Positions 43,496 to 52,738 of a stretch of 64,000 bases of DNA are shown here, piece after piece (positions within the stretch are counted from its first letter, which is position 1; the number at the start of each line of letters is the position of its first letter). Where the stretch lies: NCBI GenBank assembly GCA_020853095.1, contig JADYZN010000040.1, positions 141,034-205,033 of the forward strand, written 5' to 3'. The notes beneath the pieces are model-generated. The model was not told the DNA's origin. It made no database searches and saw only the letters and a list, made by a program, of their open reading frames with translations. The translations under genes were made by a program, and so were the position numbers. The stretch comes from Phycisphaerales bacterium (GTDB lineage: Bacteria; Planctomycetota; Phycisphaerae; Tepidisphaerales; Tepidisphaeraceae).

Positions 43496-46400
43496 ATGAA
43501 TCCAACGGTGCAGGCGTTATGGGATGGACGGGAGGTGCATTTGTGCGCCCCCGTGGAAACCGAAGGTTCGGCGCCGCTGCCGGCCCAGACGCTGCGCGGA
43601 CTGCTGGCGGGCAACGGCCATTCGACATCCGATCCGAAAATTGAACCCTTGTTGCTGTCGGCCGGTCGAATCGGACAAATACGAATCGGGCCGGAACGAG
43701 AGGTTCCAACCCTGGCGTGGGGCGCGGCCGATGGGTTGGATGTGCTGTTGGCGCTGGCCGGCGACGAGCGGGAGGAGGATTCGCTTTTTGCCGGTGAAAA
43801 TCGCAATGGCGGGCCTGCGTTTCAACTCGGCCATTCGGTGCGATATTGGGGTCAACTGGCCCAACTGGCGATGCAGATGCTGGTCGGCCGTCGTTTTTAT
43901 CCCGATCTGGAGGAAGGCCCCCAGGGACAACTGGCGGCGGCGTGGCGCCCTGCTCCAGGCGTTCACCTGACCGAGTTGCTGCCTCGTTACGCGGCCGCGA
44001 TGCCCGAAGCCTGCCGGATGGTTCATCGACCCGATGAAGATGGGCGGGAGATCGAACCGCTGGCACGGGTTGAATCGTTTCTCAATCACGTCATCGACCA
44101 TTGGATTCGCCGGGCGGTCTCGGATGATCCGTTTTTTGACCGGCCGCACGAACTGGCCGGGCAGTTTTCCACCCCCATGGAAGTACGGTGGCTGTCGGCG
44201 CTGCTGGGAACCGACAGCCAGTTGCGCGGCGAAGTGGCCGACCAGGCGATTTTGCTCGAACAGGTTCGCAACTGGACCGGCCGGCTGGATGAGCATCGCC
44301 AGCGCATCCCCTGGCGGCTGTGCATCACGTTGCTGGAACCGCGAATCGACCCGCCACTGGATTCGCCGCAAGACCCGCCGGCCAATTCCTGGCGGTTGAG
44401 TTTTTCGCTGCAATCGCCCGAGGATCAAAGCCAGGTGATCGAGGCGGCGGATTTGTTCAACCAGCCGCCGTTGTTGGGGCGAACGGTGGCACATCACCGC
44501 GCCCAGTTGCAAAGTGAACTGTCCCGCGCATCGGCGATCTGCCCCCCGCTGGAACGGCTGGAAGGCCAACCATCGCCAACCGGCCTGGAATTGTCGGCCA
44601 CCGAGGCCCACCTGTTCATCCGCCGATGGTCGGCCGGGCTTCGTGAACTTGAAATCCGCTGCTTCCTTCCGGCATGGGCGGGCAACGGCGAAAGCGAACT
44701 GGGTTTGATCCTGAACGTGCGCCCCGGCGACATCGACGATCCGGAGGCCCCCCTTCCCGCCGGCGGCAACGGGAAAAAACCGGTGGATTTTTCATCCGGG
44801 CGGATGGGGCTGGGAGCGTTGTTGCATTTTGACTGGCAGGTGGCGGTCGGCGATCTCAACTTGTCGATCCATGATTTTTCCCGGCTGGTCGAACAACAGC
44901 AGCCACTGGTGCGATTCGGCAACAAGTGGCTGGAAATCGACCCCCAGGCGGCCGAGACCGCGATGGAATATCTGCGCCGGCAATCCACGGGAAAAATGTC
45001 CCTGGCGCAGGCCCTTCGCACCGCATGGGGGGCCAGTCGCACCGAGGCGGGATTGCCGGTGATGGGCGTGCGGGGAACGGGTTGGCTGGCGGATTTTCTC
45101 GAACAAACCCCCACGGCCGCGGTCGCGGAGCTGCAACAACCCTCCGATTTTGGCGGAACCTTGCGACCCTATCAGCTTCGCGGTCTGCAATGGCTCGCAT
45201 TCCTCGACCAGTTGGGCATCGGCGCCTGTCTGGCGGATGACATGGGGCTGGGCAAGACGATCCAGTTGATCGCATTGATGTTGCACGAGCGTTCGAGCGC
45301 TTCCAACAACGGTATTGGCCCCACGCTCCTGTTCGCCCCCACCAGCGTCGTGGGCAACTGGCAGCGGGAACTGGAGCGATTCGCGCCATCTTTGCGCGTG
45401 CTGGTTCATCACGGCCCCGGCCGGCTCGGTGGCGATGCCTTCGCCGAAGCGGCCAAACAGCACGATGTGATCCTGACCAGCTACGCGCTGGCCCATCGGG
45501 ATCAGGCCGAATTGTCGGCCGTCTCCTGGCATCGGCTGGCGCTGGATGAGGCGCAGAAAATCAAGAATCCATCGGCCGCCTCATCGGTTGCGATCCGCTC
45601 GCTGGAGGCCAATCTCCGCGTGGCGCTGACCGGCACGCCCATCGAAAACCACCTGTCCGAATTGTGGTCGATCATGGACCTGCTCAACCCGACGTTCCTG
45701 GGGTCCGCCGCCGAATTTCGCGAGCGATTCGCCATCCCCATCGAACGCCTTGCCGATTCGGCCCGCGCTGAGCGATTGCGCCGGCTGATCCGCCCGTTCA
45801 TTCTCCGCCGCACCAAATCCGACCCGCGAATCGCCGGCGAATTGCCCGACAAGATGGAGATGAAGGTCTTTTGCAACCTCACGGGCGAACAGGCCGCCCT
45901 CTATCAGCAGATCACCTCGCAGATGCTCGACCGGATCGATTCGGCCGCCGGCATCCGACGGCGAGGGCTGATCCTGGCCGCACTCACCCGGCTAAAACAA
46001 GTCTGCGACCACCCCGCCCTGCTGGAATCATCCCCTTCATCGAGCGAAGGCGAAAACCATCCCATCCCCTCGGCCACCGCGCTGTCCGGCCGATCCGGCA
46101 AAGTCGAACGGCTGGTCGAAATGCTGGAGGAAGTCATCGAAGAAGGGGATGCGGCGCTGATTTTCACCCAGTACCGCCAGATGGGTCATCTGCTGGAAAA
46201 AATCCTTCATCAACGCTTAAAAACGCCCCTCCTCTTTCTGCATGGCGGAACCCCCGCCCGCCAACGCCAGGCGATGATCGACCGTTTTCAATCCCCGGTG
46301 CGCGATCACCGGTTGTTCATCCTCTCGTTGCGGGCCGGCGGATTGGGGTTGAACCTGACGGCCGCCAACCACGTCTTCCACTTTGACCGCTGGTGGAACC

Positions 46401-46645
46401 CGGCCGTCGAAGCACAGGCCACCGACCGCGCCCATCGTCTGGGCCAGACCCGCACCGTGCAGGTCCACAAGTACATCTGCGCCGGCACCGTCGAAGAACG
46501 CATCGACAAGCTGCTGGGCGACAAACTGGCCCTGGCCGACCGCATCGTCTCCAGCGGCGATGAATGGCTGACCAACCTCTCGACCGACGAACTGCGCAAC
46601 TATCTGACGCTTTCACAGGATGCCGTGGGAGACTTTGAATCATGA
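43496..46645 (+). CDS. SNF2/Rad54-family DNA-dependent ATPase
   Basis: The protein has 1049 residues from ATG 43496; upstream in-frame codons back to 43307 cover the intergenic leader and look non-coding. An N-terminal region of ~500 residues resembles the bacterial SNF2-associated domain. The helicase core has CLADDMGLGKTIQLIALML (Walker A, ~580), LALDEAQKIKNPSA (a DEAQ box), LTGTPIENHLSELWSI and, in the second lobe, SLRAGGLGLNLTAANHVFHF with RAHRLGQTRTVQVHKYI. It remodels or translocates along DNA. Its stop overlaps the start of a 69-residue gene. No methylase or nuclease partner is adjacent, so a defence role is not supported. Confidence 0.9.
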   Translation: MNPTVQALWDGREVHLCAPVETEGSAPLPAQTLRGLLAGNGHSTSDPKIEPLLLSAGRIGQIRIGPEREVPTLAWGAADGLDVLLALAGDEREEDSLFAGENRNGGPAFQLGHSVRYWGQLAQLAMQMLVGRRFYPDLEEGPQGQLAAAWRPAPGVHLTELLPRYAAAMPEACRMVHRPDEDGREIEPLARVESFLNHVIDHWIRRAVSDDPFFDRPHELAGQFSTPMEVRWLSALLGTDSQLRGEVADQAILLEQVRNWTGRLDEHRQRIPWRLCITLLEPRIDPPLDSPQDPPANSWRLSFSLQSPEDQSQVIEAADLFNQPPLLGRTVAHHRAQLQSELSRASAICPPLERLEGQPSPTGLELSATEAHLFIRRWSAGLRELEIRCFLPAWAGNGESELGLILNVRPGDIDDPEAPLPAGGNGKKPVDFSSGRMGLGALLHFDWQVAVGDLNLSIHDFSRLVEQQQPLVRFGNKWLEIDPQAAETAMEYLRRQSTGKMSLAQALRTAWGASRTEAGLPVMGVRGTGWLADFLEQTPTAAVAELQQPSDFGGTLRPYQLRGLQWLAFLDQLGIGACLADDMGLGKTIQLIALMLHERSSASNNGIGPTLLFAPTSVVGNWQRELERFAPSLRVLVHHGPGRLGGDAFAEAAKQHDVILTSYALAHRDQAELSAVSWHRLALDEAQKIKNPSAASSVAIRSLEANLRVALTGTPIENHLSELWSIMDLLNPTFLGSAAEFRERFAIPIERLADSARAERLRRLIRPFILRRTKSDPRIAGELPDKMEMKVFCNLTGEQAALYQQITSQMLDRIDSAAGIRRRGLILAALTRLKQVCDHPALLESSPSSSEGENHPIPSATALSGRSGKVERLVEMLEEVIEEGDAALIFTQYRQMGHLLEKILHQRLKTPLLFLHGGTPARQRQAMIDRFQSPVRDHRLFILSLRAGGLGLNLTAANHVFHFDRWWNPAVEAQATDRAHRLGQTRTVQVHKYICAGTVEERIDKLLGDKLALADRIVSSGDEWLTNLSTDELRNYLTLSQDAVGDFES

Positions 46646-46851
46646 CCGACCAGCCCAAAATCGATCCGTGGCGATGCCCGCAACCACCACCCCGGCTGAA
46701 ACTGGAGGCCGATCTTCCCTCCGCATTGGAAAAGCTCGGCCCTTCCCCCTTCGCCAAAAATCGATTCCCCTTCCTTGGATTCCTGGCCACCGTCTACGAC
46801 CACGTTTGCGCCCATGCCCGACAACGCGGCGCTGATCCGAATTGCGAATAG
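46642..46851 (+). CDS. Small protein coupled to the SNF2-type ATPase
   Basis: ATG 46642 overlaps the SNF2 stop (ATGA). The 69-residue product begins MTDQPKIDPWRCPQPPPRLK and has a helical middle (LPSALEKLGPSPFAKNRFPF), then FLGFLATVYDHVCAHAR. No membrane segment or known motif was found. The tight coupling implies a stoichiometric partner or accessory of the ATPase, perhaps common in relatives of this organism. That role is inferred from position only. Confidence 0.6.
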   Translation: MTDQPKIDPWRCPQPPPRLKLEADLPSALEKLGPSPFAKNRFPFLGFLATVYDHVCAHARQRGADPNCE

Positions 46852-46876
46852 TTGATCGGCCTCTATCCTTTCCACC

Positions 46877-47782
46877 ATGAAACTTTTGCTCATCGGCGGC
46901 AGCGGATTCATCAGCGGCGCCCTCGCGCGCACGGCGTTGGCCCGCGGCTGGAAGGTGGATTGCCTCACCCGCGGCCGCCGGCCCGTGCCGGATGGTGTCC
47001 GGCCAATCCTCGCCGACCGCCAGGACATCCCCGCCGCCACCGCCGCGTTGCGGGCCGCCGCCGATACGTGGGATGTCGTCGTCGATTGCATCGCCTACCA
47101 CCCCGACGACATGCGGCAGGACATTGACTGGTTCACCGGCCGCTGCGGCCGATTCATCTTCATCTCCACCGATTTCGTCTTCGACCCCGATCACCGGCGC
47201 TTTCCCCAGCCGGTTGATTCGCCCCTGCTCGATGATGACACCTACGGCGGCAAAAAGGCCCGATGCGAACGACTCCTCCATCAATCCGCCAACCTCCCCT
47301 GGACCATCTTTCGCCCCAACCATGTTTACGGACCCGGATCGCTGGCCGGCTGTCTGCCACAGCACTGCCGCGACGATCAACTGATTGAACGACTGCGCCG
47401 ACGTGAGAGCATCAACCTCGTCGGCGGCGGCCATTTTCTTCAGCAACCGATTTTCGCGGACGATCTGACCAACCTTGTCCTGTCCGCCACCGACAACCAC
47501 CGCGCCGTGCGACAAACCTATCCCGCCGCCGGTCCCGAACTGATCGAATCCAGCCGTTATTATCAACTTCTGGCCGATGACCTGAACGTGCCTTTGAACG
47601 TCCGGGAGATCCCCGTTGACGAACACCTGCGAACCAGCCCCGCCGACCGCCCTTTTCTGTGCCATCGCGTTTACGATCTGCAACCTTTGGCCGACCATCA
47701 TCTAACCATCCCCTCCACTTCGATGGCCGATGGTCTTAAAAAACATCTCCACTGGCTGTTGAACGCCCCCCAATCCACCTGA
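46877..47782 (+). CDS. Extended SDR / NAD(P)-dependent epimerase-like protein
   Basis: The protein has 301 residues. The nucleotide-binding GGSGFISGALAR is at the N-terminus, and the active-site Tyr-Lys occurs as DTYGGKKARCE (Y-x-x-K). Fold features match extended SDR enzymes that act on nucleotide sugars or related substrates; FRPNHVYGPGS is also typical. It starts 25 bases after the small SNF2-linked gene. Substrate unknown. Confidence 0.8.
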   Translation: MKLLLIGGSGFISGALARTALARGWKVDCLTRGRRPVPDGVRPILADRQDIPAATAALRAAADTWDVVVDCIAYHPDDMRQDIDWFTGRCGRFIFISTDFVFDPDHRRFPQPVDSPLLDDDTYGGKKARCERLLHQSANLPWTIFRPNHVYGPGSLAGCLPQHCRDDQLIERLRRRESINLVGGGHFLQQPIFADDLTNLVLSATDNHRAVRQTYPAAGPELIESSRYYQLLADDLNVPLNVREIPVDEHLRTSPADRPFLCHRVYDLQPLADHHLTIPSTSMADGLKKHLHWLLNAPQST

Positions 47783-47837
47783 TGATTTCTCATGTCTGCC
47801 AACTTGTCCCCCAATCCCTATTCCTTATGATGCCCCC

Positions 47838-48995
47838 GTGAGCGAATCATCCACCCTGTCCATCCCATGGGAATCCCCCAACCTGCTGCCCGCCAAACCG
47901 CCAGGGGCCGACTATGGCTTTGTTCTGGACCGCCAGGCACACGCCACCACGCCCCAGCAGTTGCTTGAACGACTTTCCAAGGCGGATGCCCCGCCGGTGA
48001 GCCTGGTCTGGACGCCCGATTCCGACCGGTTGGTCCCACCCGGCGATGTCGATTTTCTGTTTCCCGCCAACCGCATCCAACGCCGGTTGGAATTGATCCA
48101 CGCGCTGAAAACCGCCCTGTACAACGGCCTGATCTGGATCGTCATCGCCGCCAGCGTCTATGGCAGCGCCGGCAAGTCGGCGGCGCTGATGTACCTGCTG
48201 GTGGCGATCTTCATCGGAGCGGTTCCCGCCCTTCAGGGGCTTTGGTCTTTGTGGAGGATGAAGAATTATTCCCCGGCCGAAGCCCGCCGCGAGGCCACCC
48301 AGCTCCGCTACGCGGTCTGGCTCAGCCACCGGCCGATGCGCTGGACCTGGGCGATTGGCGCGGTGCTGATCGCGGTCTATATCGTGCAGATGAACGTCGG
48401 CCTGGAACCTTCGTTTCTGGCGGCCGGTTTGATCAAGCCGCTGGTTCATCAGGGACAGGCATGGCGAATGCTCAGTTGCGCCCTGCTGCACGGGTCTTTG
48501 TTGCATCTGGCCTTTAATTTCATGGCATTGATCAGCCTCGGCAAGCTGATCGAAGCGCACGCAGACCGGATTTATCTGCCGATCCTGTTTGTCGTATGCG
48601 CCCTGACCGGCAGCGCCCTGAGCACCGTCATGATGCCGGAGGTTCCATCGGTTGGCGCTTCGGGGGCGTTGATGGGAATGGTCGGGTTTTGCGCCGTGCT
48701 GGGATATCGCCGCAGGTCGGTGATGCCGGCCCATTTTCTGCGCGCCATCCTGCTGAGCATCGGCCTGATCGCCCTGATGGGAATCATCGCCTACAACATG
48801 ATCGACAACGCAGCCCACCTGGGCGGACTGTTGGGCGGACTGCTGTTGGGCGGAATCTATGTCCGCCGTCGCATCACCGATTTCAAACTCCGGCCCAGCG
48901 CCGTCGCCCGCCTGACCGCCCTGCTGTGCGCGGCCATCCTGCTGGCGACGACGATCTGGACCATCCTGCAAATGCTCCGCTGGCGGCCGGGTTGA
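47838..48995 (+). CDS. Rhomboid-family intramembrane serine protease with N-terminal extension
   Basis: The protein has 385 residues from GTG 47838. The catalytic dyad is S275 in SVGASGALMG and H327 in MIDNAAHLGG; the upstream HLAFNFMALISLGKLIE loop and helix are typical of rhomboids. The six-helix core occupies about 165-370. A 160-residue N-terminal part with two extra hydrophobic helices (~95-135) precedes it. Rhomboids cleave single-pass membrane proteins. It ends 16 bases from the convergent aminotransferase gene. Confidence 0.88.
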   Translation: MSESSTLSIPWESPNLLPAKPPGADYGFVLDRQAHATTPQQLLERLSKADAPPVSLVWTPDSDRLVPPGDVDFLFPANRIQRRLELIHALKTALYNGLIWIVIAASVYGSAGKSAALMYLLVAIFIGAVPALQGLWSLWRMKNYSPAEARREATQLRYAVWLSHRPMRWTWAIGAVLIAVYIVQMNVGLEPSFLAAGLIKPLVHQGQAWRMLSCALLHGSLLHLAFNFMALISLGKLIEAHADRIYLPILFVVCALTGSALSTVMMPEVPSVGASGALMGMVGFCAVLGYRRRSVMPAHFLRAILLSIGLIALMGIIAYNMIDNAAHLGGLLGGLLLGGIYVRRRITDFKLRPSAVARLTALLCAAILLATTIWTILQMLRWRPG

Positions 48996-49011
48996 TTCAT
49001 CGCGTCATCGA

Positions 49012-50349
49012 TCAGTTCAATCGCTGAAACCCGCTGTGGGCGATTGGCCCGCGCAACCGCGATTCGATGTCATCCTTGTCAATCGCCTGCTTCAGTTCGC
49101 CAAAGGTATCATCCAACGTCGCCAGATACCGATCCACGATCGCATCCGTATGGGCGGCCGTGGCGTAGAAGGCCGTGTTGGCCAGATAACCCTTGTCCAG
49201 CATCGACTGGGTGAGCAACGTCTTGAGCGCGGGGAGCTTGGGCCCGTAATTGAGATTGAAATGGCTCAAGGGAGCCAGGCCGACAATTTTCAAATCCAAT
49301 CCGTGTTTTTTGCCCAGTTCCGTCCATCCCCGCTGCACGCGGCCGCCGGCGCGGGCGGTCAATTTCGGCAGGTCGATCCGCTTCATCTTTTGAATCGTCG
49401 CCAGCGCCGCCGTCGGTCCCATCGACTCGGTCCAGTAGGTGCTGGAGATGAACGAACCCTGGGCCGACTGCATGACCTCCTCGCGGCCGATGATCGCGCC
49501 GAACGGGAACCCGTTGGAGGTGCTCTTGGCGAAGACCGCGATGTCCGGCTCCACCCCCAACGTCAAATGGAACCCTCCCAGGTTGTTCCGCCATCCGATG
49601 GTGATCTCATCGAAAATCAAAACGGCGCCCGCCTGATGGGCCAGTTCGCGCACCTGGTGCAAAAATCCATCGGCCGGCATGTCATATCGGATCGGCTCCA
49701 TCACGACGGCGGCGAGGTTTTTGCCATGCTGCTGAATGATCGCCTTCAACTCGTCAATTTTGTTGTAACGGAACGGCAGCGCCGTCCCGGCCAACTGTCG
49801 CGGAACGCCGGCCGGGCTGAGCCCGGGCAATAAATGCCCATCCAGCGAACGATCCGAGGACAAATTGGCCGCGATGTACCAGTCGCACCAGCCGTGATAG
49901 CCGCAAATGGCGACGACATCCCGGCCGGTGTGCGCGCGGGCGATGCGGACCGCCACCGCCATCGACTCGCCCCCGCTGCGCGTGTATCGCGCCATCTTCG
50001 CCCAGGGATGAAGCTCGCACAGCGCATCCGCCAGCTCCACCTCCACCGGGGCGTTCAACGTCGCCATCGTGCCGGTGTCGATGCTCTGTTTGACCGATGC
50101 GTTCACGTCGTCGTCGGAATATCCCAGCAGGCACGCCCCGATGCCGGTGGTGGTCATGTCCACAAATTCCCGCCCATCCATGTCCCAGACCGAACACCCC
50201 TTGGCTTTGGTGTAATAGGTGGGCCACTGATCGGGCAGAAACATCTCCGGCCGTTTGCTCAATAGCTGCGTGCCGCCGGGGATGCGGTTTTTGGCGCGGG
50301 TGTACAGTTTCGGGCCGGTCGTTTCGGACCAGTTAATGGGCTTTTTCAT
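49012..50349 (-). CDS. Class III PLP aminotransferase (glutamate-1-semialdehyde mutase-like)
   Basis: The protein has 445 residues. Features are the N-terminal KNRIPGGTQLLSKRPEMF, GxGxGGxGESMAVAVRIAR-type cofactor contacts (RYTRSGGESMAVAVRIAR), the aspartate motif LIFDEITIGWR and the Schiff-base lysine in VFAKSTSNGFPFGAI. HemL is the best-known relative, but the pattern also fits amine or sugar aminotransferases. The start overlaps the stop of the GntR regulator upstream (ATGA), suggesting that the regulator responds to its substrate. Not called hemL because no tetrapyrrole genes are near. Confidence 0.8.
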   Translation of the reverse strand: MKKPINWSETTGPKLYTRAKNRIPGGTQLLSKRPEMFLPDQWPTYYTKAKGCSVWDMDGREFVDMTTTGIGACLLGYSDDDVNASVKQSIDTGTMATLNAPVEVELADALCELHPWAKMARYTRSGGESMAVAVRIARAHTGRDVVAICGYHGWCDWYIAANLSSDRSLDGHLLPGLSPAGVPRQLAGTALPFRYNKIDELKAIIQQHGKNLAAVVMEPIRYDMPADGFLHQVRELAHQAGAVLIFDEITIGWRNNLGGFHLTLGVEPDIAVFAKSTSNGFPFGAIIGREEVMQSAQGSFISSTYWTESMGPTAALATIQKMKRIDLPKLTARAGGRVQRGWTELGKKHGLDLKIVGLAPLSHFNLNYGPKLPALKTLLTQSMLDKGYLANTAFYATAAHTDAIVDRYLATLDDTFGELKQAIDKDDIESRLRGPIAHSGFQRLN

Positions 50350-51053
50350 GGGTTGTCCTTTTGTTTAATGGTTCCTTTGGTGGTTTTCCGGCCGGCCCGA
50401 CGACGGGCGGCCGACTCAATTTGCAGGTCAAATATCTTTTCCAGCGACACCATGGACTGCGCGACGTGCTCATAGGCGGCCCGCTCGGCCCCCTCCGCAT
50501 CGCCGGCCTCCATCAGGTTGACGATCTTCATATGATCCTCGGCGATCTGTTCGGGATGCTGATTCTTCAGGTGGGCGTATTGCAACCGCGGGCCGACGAT
50601 CAAAATATGGGCGCTCTCATACGCACGCAGCAGCCGTTTGTGACCCGATGCACGGACGATGGCGTGATGAAAAGCGTAGTCGATCCGGTCGGTCTGAAGG
50701 CTTTTACCCTGTCGGGACAACTCGGCCATCTTGTGGCTCCATCGCCGTAATCGTCCGATCAGGCTTGGCCGGCCGTTTATCGTGGCCAATCGGGCCGCCA
50801 TCGGTTCCAGCGCCAACCGCAACGAATAAATCTCCAGCACATCCACCGGCTCAAGGTCTTCGACAAAGGTGGAACTGTACGGAATGCTCCGCACCAACCC
50901 CTCGGCCTCCAGGCGGATCAATGATTCCCGCAACGGAATCCGGCTGACCCCCAGCCGGCGGGAAAGTTCCCGCTCCACCAGCTTTTGTCCGGCGCGCAAC
51001 GAACCATCGTAGATGGATTGTTTCAACCGACGATAGGCCGCTGTGGTGGGCAA
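50346..51053 (-). CDS. GntR-family regulator with FCD domain
   Basis: The protein has 235 residues, starting at TTG 51053 with AAGGA upstream; no better start exists in frame. The N-terminal winged helix has LVERELSRRLGVSRIPLRESLIRLEAEGLV. The all-helical FCD ligand domain follows, with metal or ligand histidines in DYAFHHAIV and EDHMKIVNLMEAGD. FCD regulators commonly respond to organic or sugar acids. It is coupled to the aminotransferase gene and probably represses its own operon via the palindrome at 51074. Confidence 0.88.
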   Translation of the reverse strand: MPTTAAYRRLKQSIYDGSLRAGQKLVERELSRRLGVSRIPLRESLIRLEAEGLVRSIPYSSTFVEDLEPVDVLEIYSLRLALEPMAARLATINGRPSLIGRLRRWSHKMAELSRQGKSLQTDRIDYAFHHAIVRASGHKRLLRAYESAHILIVGPRLQYAHLKNQHPEQIAEDHMKIVNLMEAGDAEGAERAAYEHVAQSMVSLEKIFDLQIESAARRRAGRKTTKGTIKQKDNP

Positions 51054-51073
51054 TGGCTTCCTTGTTGGTCGCC

Positions 51074-51091
51074 AAAATGGTATACCATTTT
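51074..51091 (-). promoter_or_regulatory. 18-bp perfect palindrome, GntR/FCD-type operator
   Basis: AAAATGGTATACCATTTT is perfectly symmetrical and contains TGGTATACCA, the kind of site bound by FCD-group GntR regulators. It ends 20 bases upstream of the TTG start and covers a possible extended -10 element (TGGTATACC), with TTGAAA about 15 bases further upstream. Autoregulation is the simplest reading. Confidence 0.8.
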
Positions 51092-51163
51092 CACCCGATT
51101 TTCAACCCTGTTTTCACGAAAATTCGACCCGACGAAATTTTTTGAGAATTTTGTAAATCAGAC

Positions 51164-51205
51164 TTGACATATCCGATTCGCTTAATAGACTGAGACTCAA
51201 TCTCA
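51164..51205 (+). promoter_or_regulatory. Promoter with overlapping Fur-like box before the PEP-CTERM gene
   Basis: TTGACA (51164-51169) and TAGACT (51186-51191) are 16 bases apart. TGAGACTCAATCTCA (51191-51205) overlaps the transcription start; its two 7-base arms around one central base match at 6 of 7 positions, as in the 7-1-7 layout of Fur boxes. The layout is that of a repressed promoter. The leader to the ATG at 51275 is ~77 bases. Confidence 0.55.
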
Positions 51206-51274
51206 CATAATGGGTGTGAGCGATGTAAATGGGCGGGAAAAGTTGGTATTGTAACCGTTTTCAGGAGGACTGTC

Positions 51275-52000
51275 ATGTTTCGTTCGTGTGCGGCCGCGGT
51301 TGCGGCGGCGTTGTTCTGCTCCACCACTTTTGCCACCCCACTGGTCATCCAGCCGGATGAATCGGCCAGCAAAGACGTGATGATTTATCAGTTCTTGGCA
51401 AATACCAATTTTGATACGAATCCGTCGATTCAAAATTCATATCCCACCTATGGATCCATCCTGTCCAGTGGTAAAACCAGTTATCCGGGGCATGATTTAG
51501 GGAGTCTGATTCAGTTTGATCTCCCGCCGGGAACATCCATCCACGCTGGAGAAGTCGCCACATTGCATTTGTATGCCATCGCACCTGAGGATATTGGATT
51601 TTTTGGCGTTAGTGCTTCGGCCGCATATCCGGCGGTCACGGATTTCTTCAAAGTGACCTCTTCATGGGATGAAACATCCGCGACTTGGGGAAGTCAGCCA
51701 TCCATCGATTCAACCGCCGTAGCAACGGGAAATTTGAGTGCTGTGAATGGCTGGTTCACCATCGACCTGACCAACACGGTCCAGGGATGGATCAACGATC
51801 CCAGCACCAACCACGGCCTTTTGTTTATGCAGCGTGCATTGGTTAAGAACGCGGAAAATGATGATGTCGTCGGTGTTTTTGATTCAGCTTCGGGAATCAA
51901 CCGTCCTTTCCTTCAGATCGCAGCGGTTCCCGAACCGACGACGCTTTCGTTGTTGGGACTGGCGGCGGTGTTTGGGCTTCGTCGCGTTCGTCGGGCTTGA
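51275..52000 (+). CDS. PEP-CTERM protein with DNRLRE-like domain
   Basis: The protein has 241 residues, with a strong AGGAGG site seven bases before the ATG. A Sec signal peptide (ends near TTFA) is followed by a DNRLRE-type beta domain: ILSSGKTSYPGHDLGSLIQF, TSSWDETSATWGSQPS, then WFTIDLTNTVQGWINDPSTNHGLLF. The C-terminus is a PEP-CTERM sorting tail: VPEPTTLSLLGLAAVFGLRR ending in arginines. Such proteins are processed by exosortase and reach the surface or matrix. It is the first gene after the Fur-like box. Confidence 0.9.
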   Translation: MFRSCAAAVAAALFCSTTFATPLVIQPDESASKDVMIYQFLANTNFDTNPSIQNSYPTYGSILSSGKTSYPGHDLGSLIQFDLPPGTSIHAGEVATLHLYAIAPEDIGFFGVSASAAYPAVTDFFKVTSSWDETSATWGSQPSIDSTAVATGNLSAVNGWFTIDLTNTVQGWINDPSTNHGLLFMQRALVKNAENDDVVGVFDSASGINRPFLQIAAVPEPTTLSLLGLAAVFGLRRVRRA

Positions 52001-52025
52001 TTTTTGGATGCGGAAAGTTTCAACG

Positions 52026-52718
52026 ATGAATCGGCGCGGTTTCAGTCTCGTTGAATTGCTGGTGGTCATCGGCATTCTGGCGTCATTGATCGCCATTTTG
52101 CTGCCGGCCCTCCGCAAGGCACGCCTCGCGGCACAGCAGGTGGTGTGCGCCTCCAATCTCCGCCAGGTCGGGACCGCCATCCTGATGTACGTCAACGACT
52201 ATCATCAGCATCTGCCCTATGTGGTCGAGCCGTTGTGGCAATCGGATGGATCGCTCGATTTTTCGGTCGATCCGTTCAACGAATCGCTCTATCCGCAAAG
52301 CCTGGCGTCGCTGTTGAAAACCCGCCTCAACAGCGCGGATGTGCTCTCCTGCCAATCCTCCACGCTGGGATACCCGTATGACACCAAACGGATGGGGTAT
52401 CGCGTCTCTTCGGCCAATAATTTCGACGGCCAGATCCGCACCGAAGAACAACTCATCCAGCCCAACGGCCTGCCCAAGTACGCCTACAGTCTCAAATATC
52501 TCAACGGGCGCAAATACCGCCTGCGATACGTCGATCCCTATCAACTGCCGTTTCAACTGACCAACGGCGTGGGGCCGTTCTATCTGCTGCGCGACTTTGT
52601 CGCAATGAGTTCCAACGGGCAGTTTTACGCCCCGCACAATCGTAATTTCAACCAGCTTCGGCTGGACTTTAGCGTCTCGTTCGAAAAAGAAGACAACATC
52701 GGGTTCACCTACCCCTAA
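52026..52718 (+). CDS. Pseudopilin-like protein (prepilin-type N-terminus)
   Basis: The protein has 230 residues from ATG 52026, with GGAAAG upstream. The prepilin leader and methylation site are evident in [20 protein letters not shown], followed by a hydrophobic helix and a basic CASNLRQVGTAILMYVNDY stretch, typical of planctomycete pseudopilins of the DUF1559-like group. The C-terminal globular part lacks the common DGHAE ending. It is processed by a prepilin peptidase. It is 25 bases past the PEP-CTERM gene and 20 before the HutX-like gene. Confidence 0.88.
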   Translation: MNRRGFSLVELLVVIGILASLIAILLPALRKARLAAQQVVCASNLRQVGTAILMYVNDYHQHLPYVVEPLWQSDGSLDFSVDPFNESLYPQSLASLLKTRLNSADVLSCQSSTLGYPYDTKRMGYRVSSANNFDGQIRTEEQLIQPNGLPKYAYSLKYLNGRKYRLRYVDPYQLPFQLTNGVGPFYLLRDFVAMSSNGQFYAPHNRNFNQLRLDFSVSFEKEDNIGFTYP

Positions 52719-52738
52719 CGAAAGGAAACGAAGGAAGC

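Noticed and set aside
43496..46645. SNF2 protein as part of a defence system such as DISARM
   Set aside because: No methyltransferase, phospholipase D or other defence partner is adjacent; neighbours are metabolic and membrane genes.
49012..50349. hemL for tetrapyrrole synthesis
   Set aside because: The fold and lysine site fit, but the GntR/FCD partner and lack of hem genes argue for another aminotransferase, so no symbol was given.
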